Source: Myxococcus fulvus
Lineage (GTDB): Bacteria; Myxococcota; Myxococcia; Myxococcales; Myxococcaceae
DNA: 64,000 bases
NCBI RefSeq assembly: GCF_900111765.1
Contig: NZ_FOIB01000008.1
Coordinates: 466,647 to 530,646, forward strand
Direction of reading: 5' to 3'
Position numbers and translations under genes: made by a program. The notes under the pieces are model-generated. The model worked only from the letters and a program-made list of their open reading frames with translations. It did no database searches and had not been told where the DNA came from. Numbering within the stretch: position 1 is the stretch's first letter; the number at the start of each line of letters is the position of its first letter. This document shows positions 25,710-35,220 of the stretch, one piece after another.

Positions 25710-27752
25710 TCAGCGGCGCGGAGCCACCAGGCGCATGCTGAAGGTGTAGTCCACGTTCACCGGATGGCCCTGGTAGATGACGGGCTTGTAGGTGCGCGAC
25801 TGGAGCGAGTCCAACACGGCCTTCTCCATGTACTGCACCGTCTTGATGACCCGGCACTTCTCCACGCGGCCCTTGGTGGTGATGGTGCAGCGGGTGATCA
25901 TCACACCCTCCGCCTTCGCCGCCATCGCCTCGCGCGTGTAGATGAGGTCCTTGCTCTGGTCGATCATCTCCGGCCGGGGCATGTCCTCGTTGTAGGGCAG
26001 CACGTCGCCGCGCGCGGAGGCCAGCGCCGCGGTGGGCAGCACGGGCACCGTCAGTCCGCCCGAGACGCCCTTGGCCTGCGTGGCCGCCGCCGCGCCCACC
26101 GCACCCGCCGTGGGCGGAACGGCCGGCTCCGAGGGCGCCTGCGTGGGCGCGAGCATCACCGGCGCGGACATGCCGCCGGGCGTGGCCACGGGCTCGGGCA
26201 CGTCGACCTCGTCCGAGGACGACGAGGCGGCGGTCGCCACCTCCACGCCACCGCCCCGGCCGCCGCGGCGCTTCTGCAGCTTCTGCGACAGCACCACGTC
26301 ACCGGAGCCGCCCGTGACGACGGTCTCCATCTGGTAGCCCTCGAGCGCGAACGTCAGCTCGACGGTGATGGTGCCATCCTCGCCCGGCGGCAGCTCCAGG
26401 GTGAACGGCGTCACACCGCGCTCCTTGCCCCGGTAGAACACGCGCGCGCCGCTGGGCTGGCTCATCAGCTTGAAGCGGACCTTCTGCTGTCCCGCGGGCG
26501 TGGGAGCCGCCTGCGCCGCGGGAGCCGCCTGTGCCGGCGCCTGGGCAACGGCGGCGGGCGTCGGCTCGGCGGGCTTGGGCGTCTCCTTGTTCCCCATGAA
26601 GAGCACCGCGCCGCCCGCGATGAGGCCGGCGACGACCACGCCTCCGAGCCCGCCCATGAGCAGCGTGCGCTGCCGGGCGCGCTGCACCGCCACCGGCACC
26701 TCGACGCTGATGTCCACGGCGATGGTGTCACCCGACTCGGTGCCCCCGCTGCCGACGCTGGAGAACAGCGGAGAGGGGTAGGGGCCCGTCGTCGTCGCGC
26801 CGCCGGGGCGCTTGAAGATGCCGCTGTTGCCGCCGGCGGACATGCTCGCCTCGCGCAGGCCCTCCAGCATCTCGTCCATCGTCTGGAAGCGGCGCGCCGG
26901 GTCCTTCTCCAGGCAGCGGCGCACCACGCCCTCGATTTCGGGCGGAATCGCGAGGTCCGGGCGCAGCTGCTGGAAGGTGGGCGGGGCTTCCTTGTAGTGA
27001 GCGAAGATGAGCTCGATGTGGTCGCGCGCGATGAACGGCGGCCGGCCCATCAGCATCTGGAAGAGGACGATGCCCAGCGAGTACACGTCGCTGCGCGCGT
27101 CCGTCGCGTTGCGCGCCTGCTCCGGCGCCATGTACTGCGGCGAGCCGAGGAACGTGCCGTTCTGGGTGATCTCCGGGGAGATCTGCCCCTCCTGCGGCGC
27201 CGCCACTGACTTCACGAGCCCGAAGTCCAGGACCTTCACCAGGTCCTGATCCTGCTCGTTGAGCAGCATGATGTTGGCGGGCTTCAGGTCGCGGTGGACG
27301 ATGCCCAGGCTGTGCGCCTCGCGCAGCGAGCGGCAGATCTGCTGCGCGATGGCCACCGAGCGCGACCACGACAGCGGCCCCACCTGCCCGAGCACCTGGG
27401 CCAGCGTGCGACCGTCCAGGTACTCCATGGCGATGTAGAAGATGCCGTCGTCCGTCTGGCCATAGTCGATGACGGTGACGGTGTTGGGATGGCGCAGCTT
27501 CGACGTCAGCGACGCTTCCCGCAGGAAGCGCTTCTGGAAGCCCGGATCCCTGCTGCTGGGGAAGCTGGGGTTGAGCACCTTGAGCGCGACCACTCGCTCC
27601 AGGGGGGCCTGCAGGGCGCGGTAGACCTTGCCCATTCCACCGACACCCAGGGGCTCCAGGATGCTGAAGCGGCCGTCCAGGGTGCGACCGATGAGCGGAT
27701 CCGCGCCCGGCGCGCCAGGCGTCTCGGGGTTCGGCGAGTCGCCCTTGATCAT
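25710..27752 (-). CDS. Ser/Thr protein kinase with membrane helix, PEGA and TonB_C domains
   Basis: 680 residues from the ATG at 27752, preceded by AGGGGG. The Hanks-type kinase domain (about 29-290) has the Gly loop GVGGMGKVY, the ATP-binding K58 in VALKVL, catalytic HRDLKPAN near 152 and DFGLVKS. A linker leads to one membrane helix at about 360-383. Outside the membrane are an Ala/Pro-rich linker, a PEGA-like domain (FKLMSQPSGARVFYRGKERG) and, after another linker, a TonB C-terminal-like domain at about 600-680 (GVMITRCTITTKGRVEKC, SLQSRTYKPVIYQGHPV). The cytoplasmic kinase is thus tied to parts that can contact the cell wall or an outer-membrane protein. Divergent from the che operon. Confidence 0.92.
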   Translation of the reverse strand: MIKGDSPNPETPGAPGADPLIGRTLDGRFSILEPLGVGGMGKVYRALQAPLERVVALKVLNPSFPSSRDPGFQKRFLREASLTSKLRHPNTVTVIDYGQTDDGIFYIAMEYLDGRTLAQVLGQVGPLSWSRSVAIAQQICRSLREAHSLGIVHRDLKPANIMLLNEQDQDLVKVLDFGLVKSVAAPQEGQISPEITQNGTFLGSPQYMAPEQARNATDARSDVYSLGIVLFQMLMGRPPFIARDHIELIFAHYKEAPPTFQQLRPDLAIPPEIEGVVRRCLEKDPARRFQTMDEMLEGLREASMSAGGNSGIFKRPGGATTTGPYPSPLFSSVGSGGTESGDTIAVDISVEVPVAVQRARQRTLLMGGLGGVVVAGLIAGGAVLFMGNKETPKPAEPTPAAVAQAPAQAAPAAQAAPTPAGQQKVRFKLMSQPSGARVFYRGKERGVTPFTLELPPGEDGTITVELTFALEGYQMETVVTGGSGDVVLSQKLQKRRGGRGGGVEVATAASSSSDEVDVPEPVATPGGMSAPVMLAPTQAPSEPAVPPTAGAVGAAAATQAKGVSGGLTVPVLPTAALASARGDVLPYNEDMPRPEMIDQSKDLIYTREAMAAKAEGVMITRCTITTKGRVEKCRVIKTVQYMEKAVLDSLQSRTYKPVIYQGHPVNVDYTFSMRLVAPRR

Positions 27753-27924
27753 TCGTACCCCCTGACAACAAGCAACATGGATTCTCCAGGAGTGTGCCGG
27801 GTCCGCATCAAACCATATCTTCACTTCCGGACGCACTCCCCGCCTGGCGGACACCCGACGTGTCGAGGCGGGTGAGGACACACATCCGCCGCGTCGGATG
27901 GGGGACGGTCAGTTTGACCCCGCA

Positions 27925-27954
27925 TTGACGGTTATTCCTGGCCCGGACTAGCGT
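27925..27954 (+). promoter_or_regulatory. Candidate promoter of the che operon
   Basis: TTGACG, 18-base spacer, TAGCGT, 44 bases before the cheW ATG. A second TTTGAC lies just upstream. The 246-base gap is shared with the divergent kinase gene. Confidence 0.5.
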
Positions 27955-27998
27955 GAGTCGACCCGCGCGCCAGGGCTGAAGCGGGCGGGGCCATCCCC

Positions 27999-28562
27999 AT
28001 GGCAGACACCCCCAACAACCCCGTGGACACACAGGTGCGCCGGGCCTCCGTCGAGGAGCGGCTCGGTGCGCTGGAGCTCGAGCAGGCGCGGCTGCGTCAG
28101 GAGTTGATCTCCCTGTCGGGAGAGCTGCGACTGCCGGGGCTCTTCCTCACCCTGGACGCGGCGGGCACCAGCGCGCTGCTCGCGGCGGACGCCGTGCAGG
28201 AGGTGGTGCGATTGGTGGAGCTGGAGCCGCTGCCGGGGGCGCCGCCCCATGTCGCGGGCACCTTCATCTATCGAGGCAATCCCGCCGTCGCGGTGGACCT
28301 GGCGGTGCTGCTGGGCGTGACGCGGCAGCCGGAGCTGGATGCGCACCTGGTCATCTGCAAGGGCGCTCGCCCGGTGGCCGTGCTGGTGGACCGTGTCAGG
28401 GATTTGGTGGAGGCGCCCACGTTGGTGGAGGGCACTCCCGATGGCACGGTGACTTTGCCGTGGGACCGGACGGGGTTGATGGCGGGCCTGTGCCGGACGC
28501 CCGAAGGGGTGCGGCCGTTGCTGCGCGTCTCGGCGGTGTTGGTGGGGTCGGAGGGGGCGTGA
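27999..28562 (+). CDS. cheW: CheW-like chemotaxis coupling protein
   Basis: 187 residues. After a charged helical N-terminus (about 1-45) comes a CheW beta-barrel domain: LFLTLDAAGTSALLAADAVQEVVRLVELEPLPGAPPHVAGTFIYRGNPAVAVDLAVLLG and VLVDRVRDLVEAP. CheW links receptors to CheA. First gene of the six-gene operon; its stop overlaps the GTG of cheR, so the two are coupled. The order matches the Che4 operon of Myxococcus xanthus as I recall it, reported to act on type IV pilus motility. Confidence 0.9.
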   Translation: MADTPNNPVDTQVRRASVEERLGALELEQARLRQELISLSGELRLPGLFLTLDAAGTSALLAADAVQEVVRLVELEPLPGAPPHVAGTFIYRGNPAVAVDLAVLLGVTRQPELDAHLVICKGARPVAVLVDRVRDLVEAPTLVEGTPDGTVTLPWDRTGLMAGLCRTPEGVRPLLRVSAVLVGSEGA

Positions 28563-30043
28563 GCGAGGCCGTCCTCGATGACGCGACGCTCATCCAGGTG
28601 GAGGAGGTCCTCCGGGCCGCCTGCGGCCTGACGCTCGCGCACAGCCTGCGCCGCACGTTGGAGACGGCGCTCGCGCGCTCGTCGGAGGCGCGGGGCCTGT
28701 CGCCCGCGTCGTTCCTGCGCGGGCTGTTGCGTCGCGACGCGCAGGCGGTGGAGACCTTCATCGAGCACGCCGTCATCGGCGAGACGTACTTCTTCCGCCA
28801 CCCCGAGCACCTGCGCACGCTGGCGCGGCTGGCCGTGCCGCCGGCGGGGCCGTTCTTCCAGGTGTGGAGTGCGGGCTGCGCCACGGGCGAGGAGCCGTAC
28901 AGCATCGCCATGGCGCTGCTCGCGGCGGGTGTGCCCGAGGGGCGCTTCCGGGTGCTCGCCACGGATGTGTCCAACCGGGCACTGGAGCGCGCGCGCGCGG
29001 GGCTCTACGGCCCGTGGTCGCTGCGGCACATCGAGCCGGAGCTGGAGCGCCGCTACCTGGAGCCGCAAGGCGATCAACTCTCCGTCGTCGCGCAGGTTCG
29101 CCGCTCGGTGGAGTTCCGTCGTCACAACCTGGCCAACGAGCCGCCGCCCGTGAGCGCGCCGAGCGCCATCTTCTGCCGCAACGTCCTCATCTACTTCCCG
29201 CCCGAGCTGGTGCGCGAGGTGCTCACGCACTTCGTCTCCGTGCTCGCGCCGGGCGGGCTGCTGTTCGTGTCGCCCGCCGAGGTGCCGCTCACCAACGGGC
29301 TGGGGCTGGAGACGGTGGACGCCGAGGGCAGCGTGGCGTTGAGGGTGCCGCCGCCGGGGTGGACGCGTCCGGCGCCGCCCACGCCCCGGGCCGTGCGCGA
29401 CGCGGCCCAGGCGCTGCTCCGGACGGCGGCGCGGGCCGCGGCGCGTCCCTCGAGCCTGGGGGATGGGACTCCGACGCAACCGAGGCGTACATCCTCGGGG
29501 ACCGAGACGCCCGTCGTGAGCCTGTCCGCGAGCCTCTCCACGCTTCCCTCCGCTGTCTCCACGAGCCCGCATAAGTCCGCGAGCGCGGGTGACGTCCGTG
29601 GCCCGCAGGTCGCTTCGGAGGCGCGCGCCGCGAGCGGGGACGTCGCCGGGCCCATGGAGCGCGCGCTGGACGCGGCCCGGGCAGGGCGCTTCGAGGAGGC
29701 GGAGGCGCTCGCGCGTGAGGCGGCGAAGGCGTTGGTGCCGGAGGCGTACCTGCTGCTGGCCATGGTGGCGGAGGGGCGCGGAGACTTGAACGGCGCGGTG
29801 GAGGCGGTGCGCAAGGCGCTGTACCTGGAGCCCCGGTTGGCGCTCGGCCACGCGACGCTGGTGGCGCTCTACGGACGCATGGACCGGCCCGAGGACGCGG
29901 AGCGCGCGCGACAGAACGCGCTGCGCTCGCTCGACGGGCTGGATGATGAACACCCGCTGCGTGGGGTGGAGACGATGACCGCCGGCGGCCTGCGACAGGC
30001 CCTGGTACCCAGAACTCAGGCTGGATGGCAGGGCGCGCGCTAG
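28559..30043 (+). CDS. cheR: CheR methyltransferase with C-terminal TPR
   Basis: 494 residues from a GTG in a GTGA overlap. CheR domain: helical N-terminal part, SAM motif WSAGCATGEEPYSIAM at about 103-118, ATDVSNRALERAR, and FCRNVLIYF. It methylates glutamates on the chemoreceptor to set adaptation. After residue 280 a low-complexity Ala/Ser/Pro linker leads to tetratricopeptide-like helices (ALDAARAGRFEEAEALAREAAK, EAYLLLAMVAEGRGDLNGAVEAVRKALYLEPRLALGHATLVALYGR). TPR tails on CheR are known in other myxobacterial systems and are thought to control access to the enzyme. Confidence 0.93.
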   Translation: MSEAVLDDATLIQVEEVLRAACGLTLAHSLRRTLETALARSSEARGLSPASFLRGLLRRDAQAVETFIEHAVIGETYFFRHPEHLRTLARLAVPPAGPFFQVWSAGCATGEEPYSIAMALLAAGVPEGRFRVLATDVSNRALERARAGLYGPWSLRHIEPELERRYLEPQGDQLSVVAQVRRSVEFRRHNLANEPPPVSAPSAIFCRNVLIYFPPELVREVLTHFVSVLAPGGLLFVSPAEVPLTNGLGLETVDAEGSVALRVPPPGWTRPAPPTPRAVRDAAQALLRTAARAAARPSSLGDGTPTQPRRTSSGTETPVVSLSASLSTLPSAVSTSPHKSASAGDVRGPQVASEARAASGDVAGPMERALDAARAGRFEEAEALAREAAKALVPEAYLLLAMVAEGRGDLNGAVEAVRKALYLEPRLALGHATLVALYGRMDRPEDAERARQNALRSLDGLDDEHPLRGVETMTAGGLRQALVPRTQAGWQGAR

Positions 30044-30071
30044 CGGCGCGCTTTCGCCCGTGGGAGTCAAC

Positions 30072-31676
30072 GTGGACCTCGAGAAGACGAAGCTGACGCT
30101 GCCAGGGCTGCTCGCGATGGGCCGCCTCAGCCTGCGCTTCAAGATTGTCGCCGTCACGGGCGTGACGGGTGTGCTCGTGGCGGGCATCCTCGTGCTCGCC
30201 TTCTGGATGCAGATGAGCAGCGCGCAGCGCGAGGACTTGTCCCGGCGCTCGCACGCGGTGAGCGAGGAGCTGGCGAAGACGCTCACGCCCATGCTGTCGG
30301 CCAGCCCGGACGCAAGCCGCCTGCAGTCCACGGCGCACGGTGTCCTGCGCCATGTCCCGGACGTGGCCTACGTGCTGGTCCGCGACGCGAAGGGCGAGCT
30401 GCTCGCGGAGGTCGCCGCGGAGCGCTTCGCGGGCGCGGATCAGCCCTCGGCCGAAGGGGACGACGCGGTGGAGCGCCGGCTGGTCATCAACGACGAGGCG
30501 GTGGTGGAGTCCTCCGTCCCCGTGGTGGCGCCGCAGGGGGGCACCTCGCGCCGGGTGGGCACCGTGCAGGTGGCCCTACACGAGGAGGCGCTCACCAACG
30601 CGCTGCGAGGCACCACGCGCTTCACGTTGGTGCTCGGCGTCTTCATCCTGGCCGCGTGCCTGATGGCGTCGTGGTTCCTGTCCGGGCTGCTCGTCGTGCC
30701 GCTGGAGCGGCTGTCGCACGCGGCGGCGGGAATCGCCGGGGGCAACCTGCGCCAGCGCTTCGACACGGAGGCCAACGACGAGATTGGCGCGGTGTCGCGC
30801 AGCTTCGCGGCGATGTCGGAGGGGCTGGCGCACCTGCTGGAGGACCTGCGCGGCGCGGCGGCGGAGATGGAGAAGGAGGCGGCGGGCGTGCTGACGACGT
30901 CCTCGCAGCAGTCCGCCATGGCGCACCAGCAGGCGTCCGCCATCAGCGAGACGAGCACCACGGTGGCGGAGATTGCCCAGACGTCCAAGCAGGCCACGGC
31001 CTACGCGGACTCGGTCATCTCCCAGACGCAGAAGTCGGAGACGCTCAGCGCGGAGGGCCAGAAGGTCGTGTCGGAGAGCGTGTCCGGCATGGAGAAGCTG
31101 GGCGAGCAGGTGAAGGCCATTGCCCTCTCCATCACGGATTTGAATGAACGCACGCTCCAGATTGGCGACATCATCAGCACCGTGAAGGACGTGGCCGAGC
31201 AGTCGAACCTGCTGGCGCTCAACGCCTCCATCGAGGCGGCGAAGGCGGGCGAGCACGGACGGGGCTTCGCGGTGGTGGCCACGGAAATGCGCACCCTGGC
31301 GGAGCAGTCCCGCCTGGCCGCGGAGCAGGTGCGCGGACTTCTCAACGAAGTGCAGAAGGGAACGCGAGCGGCCGTCACGGCCACGGAAGAAGGCAGCCGC
31401 CGGGCGCAGGCGGCGATGGAGCTGGCGCGCGGCGCGGGCAACGCCATCCTCGGACTGTCCGAAGTCATTCGCGAATCGTCCGGTGCGGCGCGACAGATTG
31501 CAGGCAATACCCGGCAGCAGACGATTGGCGTGGAGCAGATCGCCGCGGCGATGGGCGAGCTGACGTCGGCCATGGGAGACTCCGTCATCGGGACGCGACG
31601 CATCGAACAGGTGGCTGGAAACCTGACCAATCTCTCGAAGCGCTTCTCGGACCTGGTGGGTAGGTACCAGCTATGA
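30072..31676 (+). CDS. mcp: Methyl-accepting chemotaxis receptor
   Basis: About 534 residues. GGGAG five bases before the GTG at 30072 makes this start likelier than the GTG at 30060. One membrane helix near 18-42 and a second near 178-200 bracket a periplasmic domain of roughly 130 residues (no known ligand fold recognised). A HAMP domain follows (LERLSHAAAGIAGGNLRQRF), then the signalling hairpin with the conserved tip QSNLLALNASIEAAKAGEHG. It reports to CheA through CheW. Its stop overlaps the cheY start by four bases. Confidence 0.95.
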   Translation: MDLEKTKLTLPGLLAMGRLSLRFKIVAVTGVTGVLVAGILVLAFWMQMSSAQREDLSRRSHAVSEELAKTLTPMLSASPDASRLQSTAHGVLRHVPDVAYVLVRDAKGELLAEVAAERFAGADQPSAEGDDAVERRLVINDEAVVESSVPVVAPQGGTSRRVGTVQVALHEEALTNALRGTTRFTLVLGVFILAACLMASWFLSGLLVVPLERLSHAAAGIAGGNLRQRFDTEANDEIGAVSRSFAAMSEGLAHLLEDLRGAAAEMEKEAAGVLTTSSQQSAMAHQQASAISETSTTVAEIAQTSKQATAYADSVISQTQKSETLSAEGQKVVSESVSGMEKLGEQVKAIALSITDLNERTLQIGDIISTVKDVAEQSNLLALNASIEAAKAGEHGRGFAVVATEMRTLAEQSRLAAEQVRGLLNEVQKGTRAAVTATEEGSRRAQAAMELARGAGNAILGLSEVIRESSGAARQIAGNTRQQTIGVEQIAAAMGELTSAMGDSVIGTRRIEQVAGNLTNLSKRFSDLVGRYQL

Positions 31677-32080
31677 ATGTGAATGTGGCGACGGAACGAA
31701 AGTCCTTGAAGGTCCTCATCGTGGAGGACACGAAGACCATCACCAATCTGCTCCAGGTCTACCTGATGGGCTGGGGCCTGGAGTTTGTCGACGCGCCCAA
31801 CGGCGCGGTGGGGCTGAACAAGGCGCGCGAGTTCAAGCCGGACCTCATCATCTCCGACGTGCAGATGCCGGAGATGGACGGCTTCGCCCTGTGCGCGGCG
31901 GTGCGCGCCGACTCCAACCTGCATGACACGCCCTTCATGCTGCTCACCTCCCTGAAGGACGACGCGAGTCGCAAGAAGGGACAACTGGTGGGTGCGAGCG
32001 CCTTCCTCAACAAGCCGGTGTCGGTGGACGACCTGCGCTCGAAGGTGCGTGACATGTTGAAGCTGCCCGCGACGAAGTGA
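31673..32080 (+). CDS. cheY: CheY-like single-domain response regulator
   Basis: 135 residues with a full receiver: acidic pocket VEDT, phosphoacceptor Asp in IISDVQMPEMDG, Thr in LLTSLKDD and Lys in LNKPVS. No output domain, so it acts by docking, probably on the motility machinery. Coupled to the receptor gene (ATGA). Confidence 0.95.
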   Translation: MNVNVATERKSLKVLIVEDTKTITNLLQVYLMGWGLEFVDAPNGAVGLNKAREFKPDLIISDVQMPEMDGFALCAAVRADSNLHDTPFMLLTSLKDDASRKKGQLVGASAFLNKPVSVDDLRSKVRDMLKLPATK

Positions 32081-32087
32081 CGAGCCC

Positions 32088-32648
32088 ATGCCGGGTGACG
32101 AGGTCAAGGTGAGCAAGGACTCCACGGGGCCCAGGCCCCAGCTCGGGACGACCGGGGTGAGCGTGGACAAGCGCCGCGAGGTGCTCGGCGCGCGCGCTCG
32201 CGCCCTGGCCGAGTCTCGTCACGAGGAGCATCAGGAAGTGCTGTCCGTGCTCGCCTTCCAGGTGGGCGGGGAGCGCTACGCCGTCCGCATCGAGCACGTG
32301 GACCATGTCATCGAGGCGCGTGGCATCTCCTCGCTGCCCGGAGCGCCGCGGCACGTGCTGGGCGCGCTGGCCAGCCGCTCGCGCGTGGTGCCGGTGCTGG
32401 ACCTCCGCCAGTTGTTGGGGCTGGAGGGGGGCGGCATGTCGGACCTGGGAAAAATCGTGGTGGTGGAGGTAGACGAGGAGTGCTTCGGCCTGGCGGCGGA
32501 GATGGTGGAGGGGCGTAAGGAGTTGCCGAAGTCGGAGCTTTCGCAGCCCCCGCCGGGACCCTTCCTGTACCTGACTCCGGACCGGCTGACGGTGCTGGAG
32601 CTGGAGCAGCTCGGGGGCCCGGCCGCGGGACGGCAGGCGCAGGAATAG
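32088..32648 (+). CDS. cheW: Second CheW-like coupling protein
   Basis: 186 residues, seven bases after cheY. CheW domain with LAFQVGGERYAVRIEHVDHVIEARGISSLPGAPRHVLGALASRSRVVPVLDLRQLLG. A charged N-terminal extension of about 50 residues precedes it. Two different CheW proteins in one operon agree with the Che4 gene content. Confidence 0.93.
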   Translation: MPGDEVKVSKDSTGPRPQLGTTGVSVDKRREVLGARARALAESRHEEHQEVLSVLAFQVGGERYAVRIEHVDHVIEARGISSLPGAPRHVLGALASRSRVVPVLDLRQLLGLEGGGMSDLGKIVVVEVDEECFGLAAEMVEGRKELPKSELSQPPPGPFLYLTPDRLTVLELEQLGGPAAGRQAQE

Positions 32649-32657
32649 GGGCGCGAC

Positions 32658-35207
32658 ATGGATCCGCAGCTCTTGCGCAGCATCTGGCCGGTCTTCTCCG
32701 CGGAGACGCGTGAGCAGATCCAGGCCATTGGAGCGAAGGTGCTCGGGTTGGAGGGCCCCTCGCACGAGCGCGAGGCGGACCTGCTGCCCTCGCTCAAGCG
32801 ATTGGTGCACAGCCTCAAGGGCTCGGCGGCGAGCCTGGGGCTCGACGACATCGAGCAGGTCGTGCACGCCATCGAGGACGGGCTGGCCCACATCCGCACG
32901 GATGATGGTCTTCCTCGCGACGCGGTGGAGTCCATGCTGCGCGGCCTGTCCGGCATCGAGGCCGCCATGGCGCGGGGCGACGCGGGCCAGACGCCCCAGG
33001 TGGATGGGCTGGCCGGGCTGCTCAAGTCGCTGGGCCGCGACGTGGTGATGCCCGAGTCGACCGCGGTGCTGTCGGCGCTCGCGGTGAAGGGGCTGGAGGC
33101 GCTGGAACTCCTGGAGGCCGCGCTCGGCGCGCTGTGCTCGCCGGACGTGCCGGACCGCGCGGCGGTGGTGCGCAAGGCGATGGAGCGGGCGCGCGGGTTG
33201 AAGATGCAGGCCCTGGAGGCCGGCTCCGCGCGGCTGGCCACGCTGTCCGAGTCCGCCGCGCTGGGGTTCGCGCGCATGGAGCCGGGAGGCGACGCGGCGA
33301 GTCTCGCGGCCTCCGAGGTCGCGGGCACGCTGGTGGACCTGCGCGGCCAGCTCGAGATCGAGCGGCCGCCGCAAGCGGTGGCGCGCGCGGTGGAGACGTT
33401 GCGCGCGGCGCCGGTGCCGGTGGCCGTGGAGAACGGTGCGTCCGGTGTGCAGCAGGCGCCCGTGCAGCAGGAGGCTCGCGCCTCGACGGACCACACGGTG
33501 CGCGTGGCGGTGAAGACGCTGGACTCGCTGGCGCTCCAGGTGGAGCTGCTCGTGGCGGGCCGCTCCCAGCAGGCGCGCCGCTCGGAGAGCTATCGCGCGT
33601 TGTCGGATGGGACGCATGAGGTGCTGCGTCAGTTGGAGCGCGCCGCGTCGGAGCTGACGCTCGCGGGAGGTGGCGCGGCGCTGGATTCGTTGCGCTCGGG
33701 CGTGGCGTTGATGCGGACCATGCAGAAGCGCTTGCTGGAGGTGTCGCGCGAGGCGCACCGGGACAGCGAGCAGCTCGCGTTGGTGGCGCAGGTGGCGCGC
33801 GATGACCTGCGGGACTTGCGCATGGTGCCCGCCTCGCAGCTCCTGGAGCCCTTGCGTCGCACCGTGCGCGAGGTGTCCGCGCGGCTGAACAAGGACGTGG
33901 CGCTGGAGCTGGCGGGAGGCGAGGTCCGGTTGGACCGGCGCATCCTGGATGCGCTCAAGGACCCGCTGCTGCACCTGGTGCGCAACGCCATCGACCATGG
34001 GCTCGAGACGCCGGACGAGCGCCGCGCGGTGGGCAAGCCCGAGACGGGGCGACTGACGGTGCGCGTGGAGCCTCGGGGCGCGCGCATCGCGGTGGTGGTG
34101 GAGGACGATGGCTACGGGCTGTCTCCGGAGCGCGTGAGGGCCACGGCCGTGCGGCGGGGCCTCTTGACGGAGGATGCGGCCGCGAAGCTGTCCGACGCGC
34201 AGGCCGCGCGCCTGGTGTTCCAGCCGGGCTTCTCCACGCGTGAGCAGGTGACGGCGACGTCGGGCCGCGGCGTGGGGCTGGACGTGGTGCAGGCCACGGC
34301 GGCGCGGCTCCAGGGCTCGGTGGACGTGGAGTTCCAGGCGGGGCGGGGGACACGCTTCACGGTGGACCTGCCGCTGACGCTGGCCGCGGCGCTGGGCCTG
34401 TTGGTGCGCACGGGCACGACGGTGTCCGCGATTCCGTCCGACAGCGTGGAGCGTGTGCTGCGCCTCACGCCGGACGACGTAGGGACGGTGGCGGGGCGCG
34501 TGGTGGCGCGCGTGGATGGCTCGCAGCTCACGTTCCTCCCGCTGGCGGAGGCCATCGGGCTGCCCCGGTTGCCGCTCGCCATCGAGTCGGGCCGCGTGCA
34601 GACGGCGGCGCTGGTCGTCGTGGGTGGGGACAAGGTGCTCTACGCCATCGACGAGGTGGTGGGTCAGCAGGAGATTGTCGTGCGCTCGCTGGGCAAGCAT
34701 CTGCAGAGCGTGCGGCACCTGGCTGGCGCGGCGGTGCTGGATGACGGGCGCGTGGTGCCGGTGCTCAATGCTCCGGAGCTGGTGCGTGCGGCGAGGCCGG
34801 AGACGCGCTCGATGGCGACGGAGTCTCGTCGTCCGCGCATCCTCGTGTGCGACGACGCGCTCACGACGCGCTTCGCGATGAAGTCGCTGCTGGAGATCGC
34901 CGGCTTCCCGGTGGTGACGGCGGCGGATGGCGAGGAGGCCTGGGGCATCCTGGAGCGCACCTCGTGCCAGCTCGTGGTGAGCGATTGGCAGATGCCTCGG
35001 CTGGATGGTGTCGGGCTCGCGCGGCGAATCAAATCGCACCCGACGCTGCACTCCACGCCCATCATCCTCGTCACCTCGCTCGACAGCCCCGAGGACCGCG
35101 CGGCGGGACTCGAGGCGGGCGCGGATGGCTACCTCGTCAAGCGCGAGGTGGAGCGCGGCAGGCTGCTGGAGTTGGTGCGGCAGCTGCTGCCCGCGAACGC
35201 GGCGTAG
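32658..35207 (+). CDS. cheA: CheA-CheY hybrid histidine kinase
   Basis: 849 residues. HPt domain with H51 (VHSLKGSAASLG), a second acidic/Ala-rich region to about 290, a dimerisation segment, then the ATPase domain with N-box LHLVRNAIDHGLETP, G1 VEDDGYGLS and GRGVGLDVV, a CheW-like regulatory domain (GLLVRTGTTVSAIPSDSVERV), and a C-terminal receiver with CDDA, phosphoacceptor Asp in VVSDWQMPRLDG, Thr in VTSLDS and Lys in LVKREV. It phosphorylates CheY and its own receiver, which can act as a sink. No CheB methylesterase gene follows; a leftward kinase-like gene begins 13 bases after the stop. Confidence 0.96.
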   Translation: MDPQLLRSIWPVFSAETREQIQAIGAKVLGLEGPSHEREADLLPSLKRLVHSLKGSAASLGLDDIEQVVHAIEDGLAHIRTDDGLPRDAVESMLRGLSGIEAAMARGDAGQTPQVDGLAGLLKSLGRDVVMPESTAVLSALAVKGLEALELLEAALGALCSPDVPDRAAVVRKAMERARGLKMQALEAGSARLATLSESAALGFARMEPGGDAASLAASEVAGTLVDLRGQLEIERPPQAVARAVETLRAAPVPVAVENGASGVQQAPVQQEARASTDHTVRVAVKTLDSLALQVELLVAGRSQQARRSESYRALSDGTHEVLRQLERAASELTLAGGGAALDSLRSGVALMRTMQKRLLEVSREAHRDSEQLALVAQVARDDLRDLRMVPASQLLEPLRRTVREVSARLNKDVALELAGGEVRLDRRILDALKDPLLHLVRNAIDHGLETPDERRAVGKPETGRLTVRVEPRGARIAVVVEDDGYGLSPERVRATAVRRGLLTEDAAAKLSDAQAARLVFQPGFSTREQVTATSGRGVGLDVVQATAARLQGSVDVEFQAGRGTRFTVDLPLTLAAALGLLVRTGTTVSAIPSDSVERVLRLTPDDVGTVAGRVVARVDGSQLTFLPLAEAIGLPRLPLAIESGRVQTAALVVVGGDKVLYAIDEVVGQQEIVVRSLGKHLQSVRHLAGAAVLDDGRVVPVLNAPELVRAARPETRSMATESRRPRILVCDDALTTRFAMKSLLEIAGFPVVTAADGEEAWGILERTSCQLVVSDWQMPRLDGVGLARRIKSHPTLHSTPIILVTSLDSPEDRAAGLEAGADGYLVKREVERGRLLELVRQLLPANAA

Positions 35208-35220
35208 CGGCCCTGGACGC

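Noticed and set aside
32007..35051. 1014-residue open frame on the minus strand
   Set aside because: Antisense to cheA and the second cheW, Arg/His/Gln/Leu-rich with no domains; such long shadows are usual in GC-rich coding DNA.
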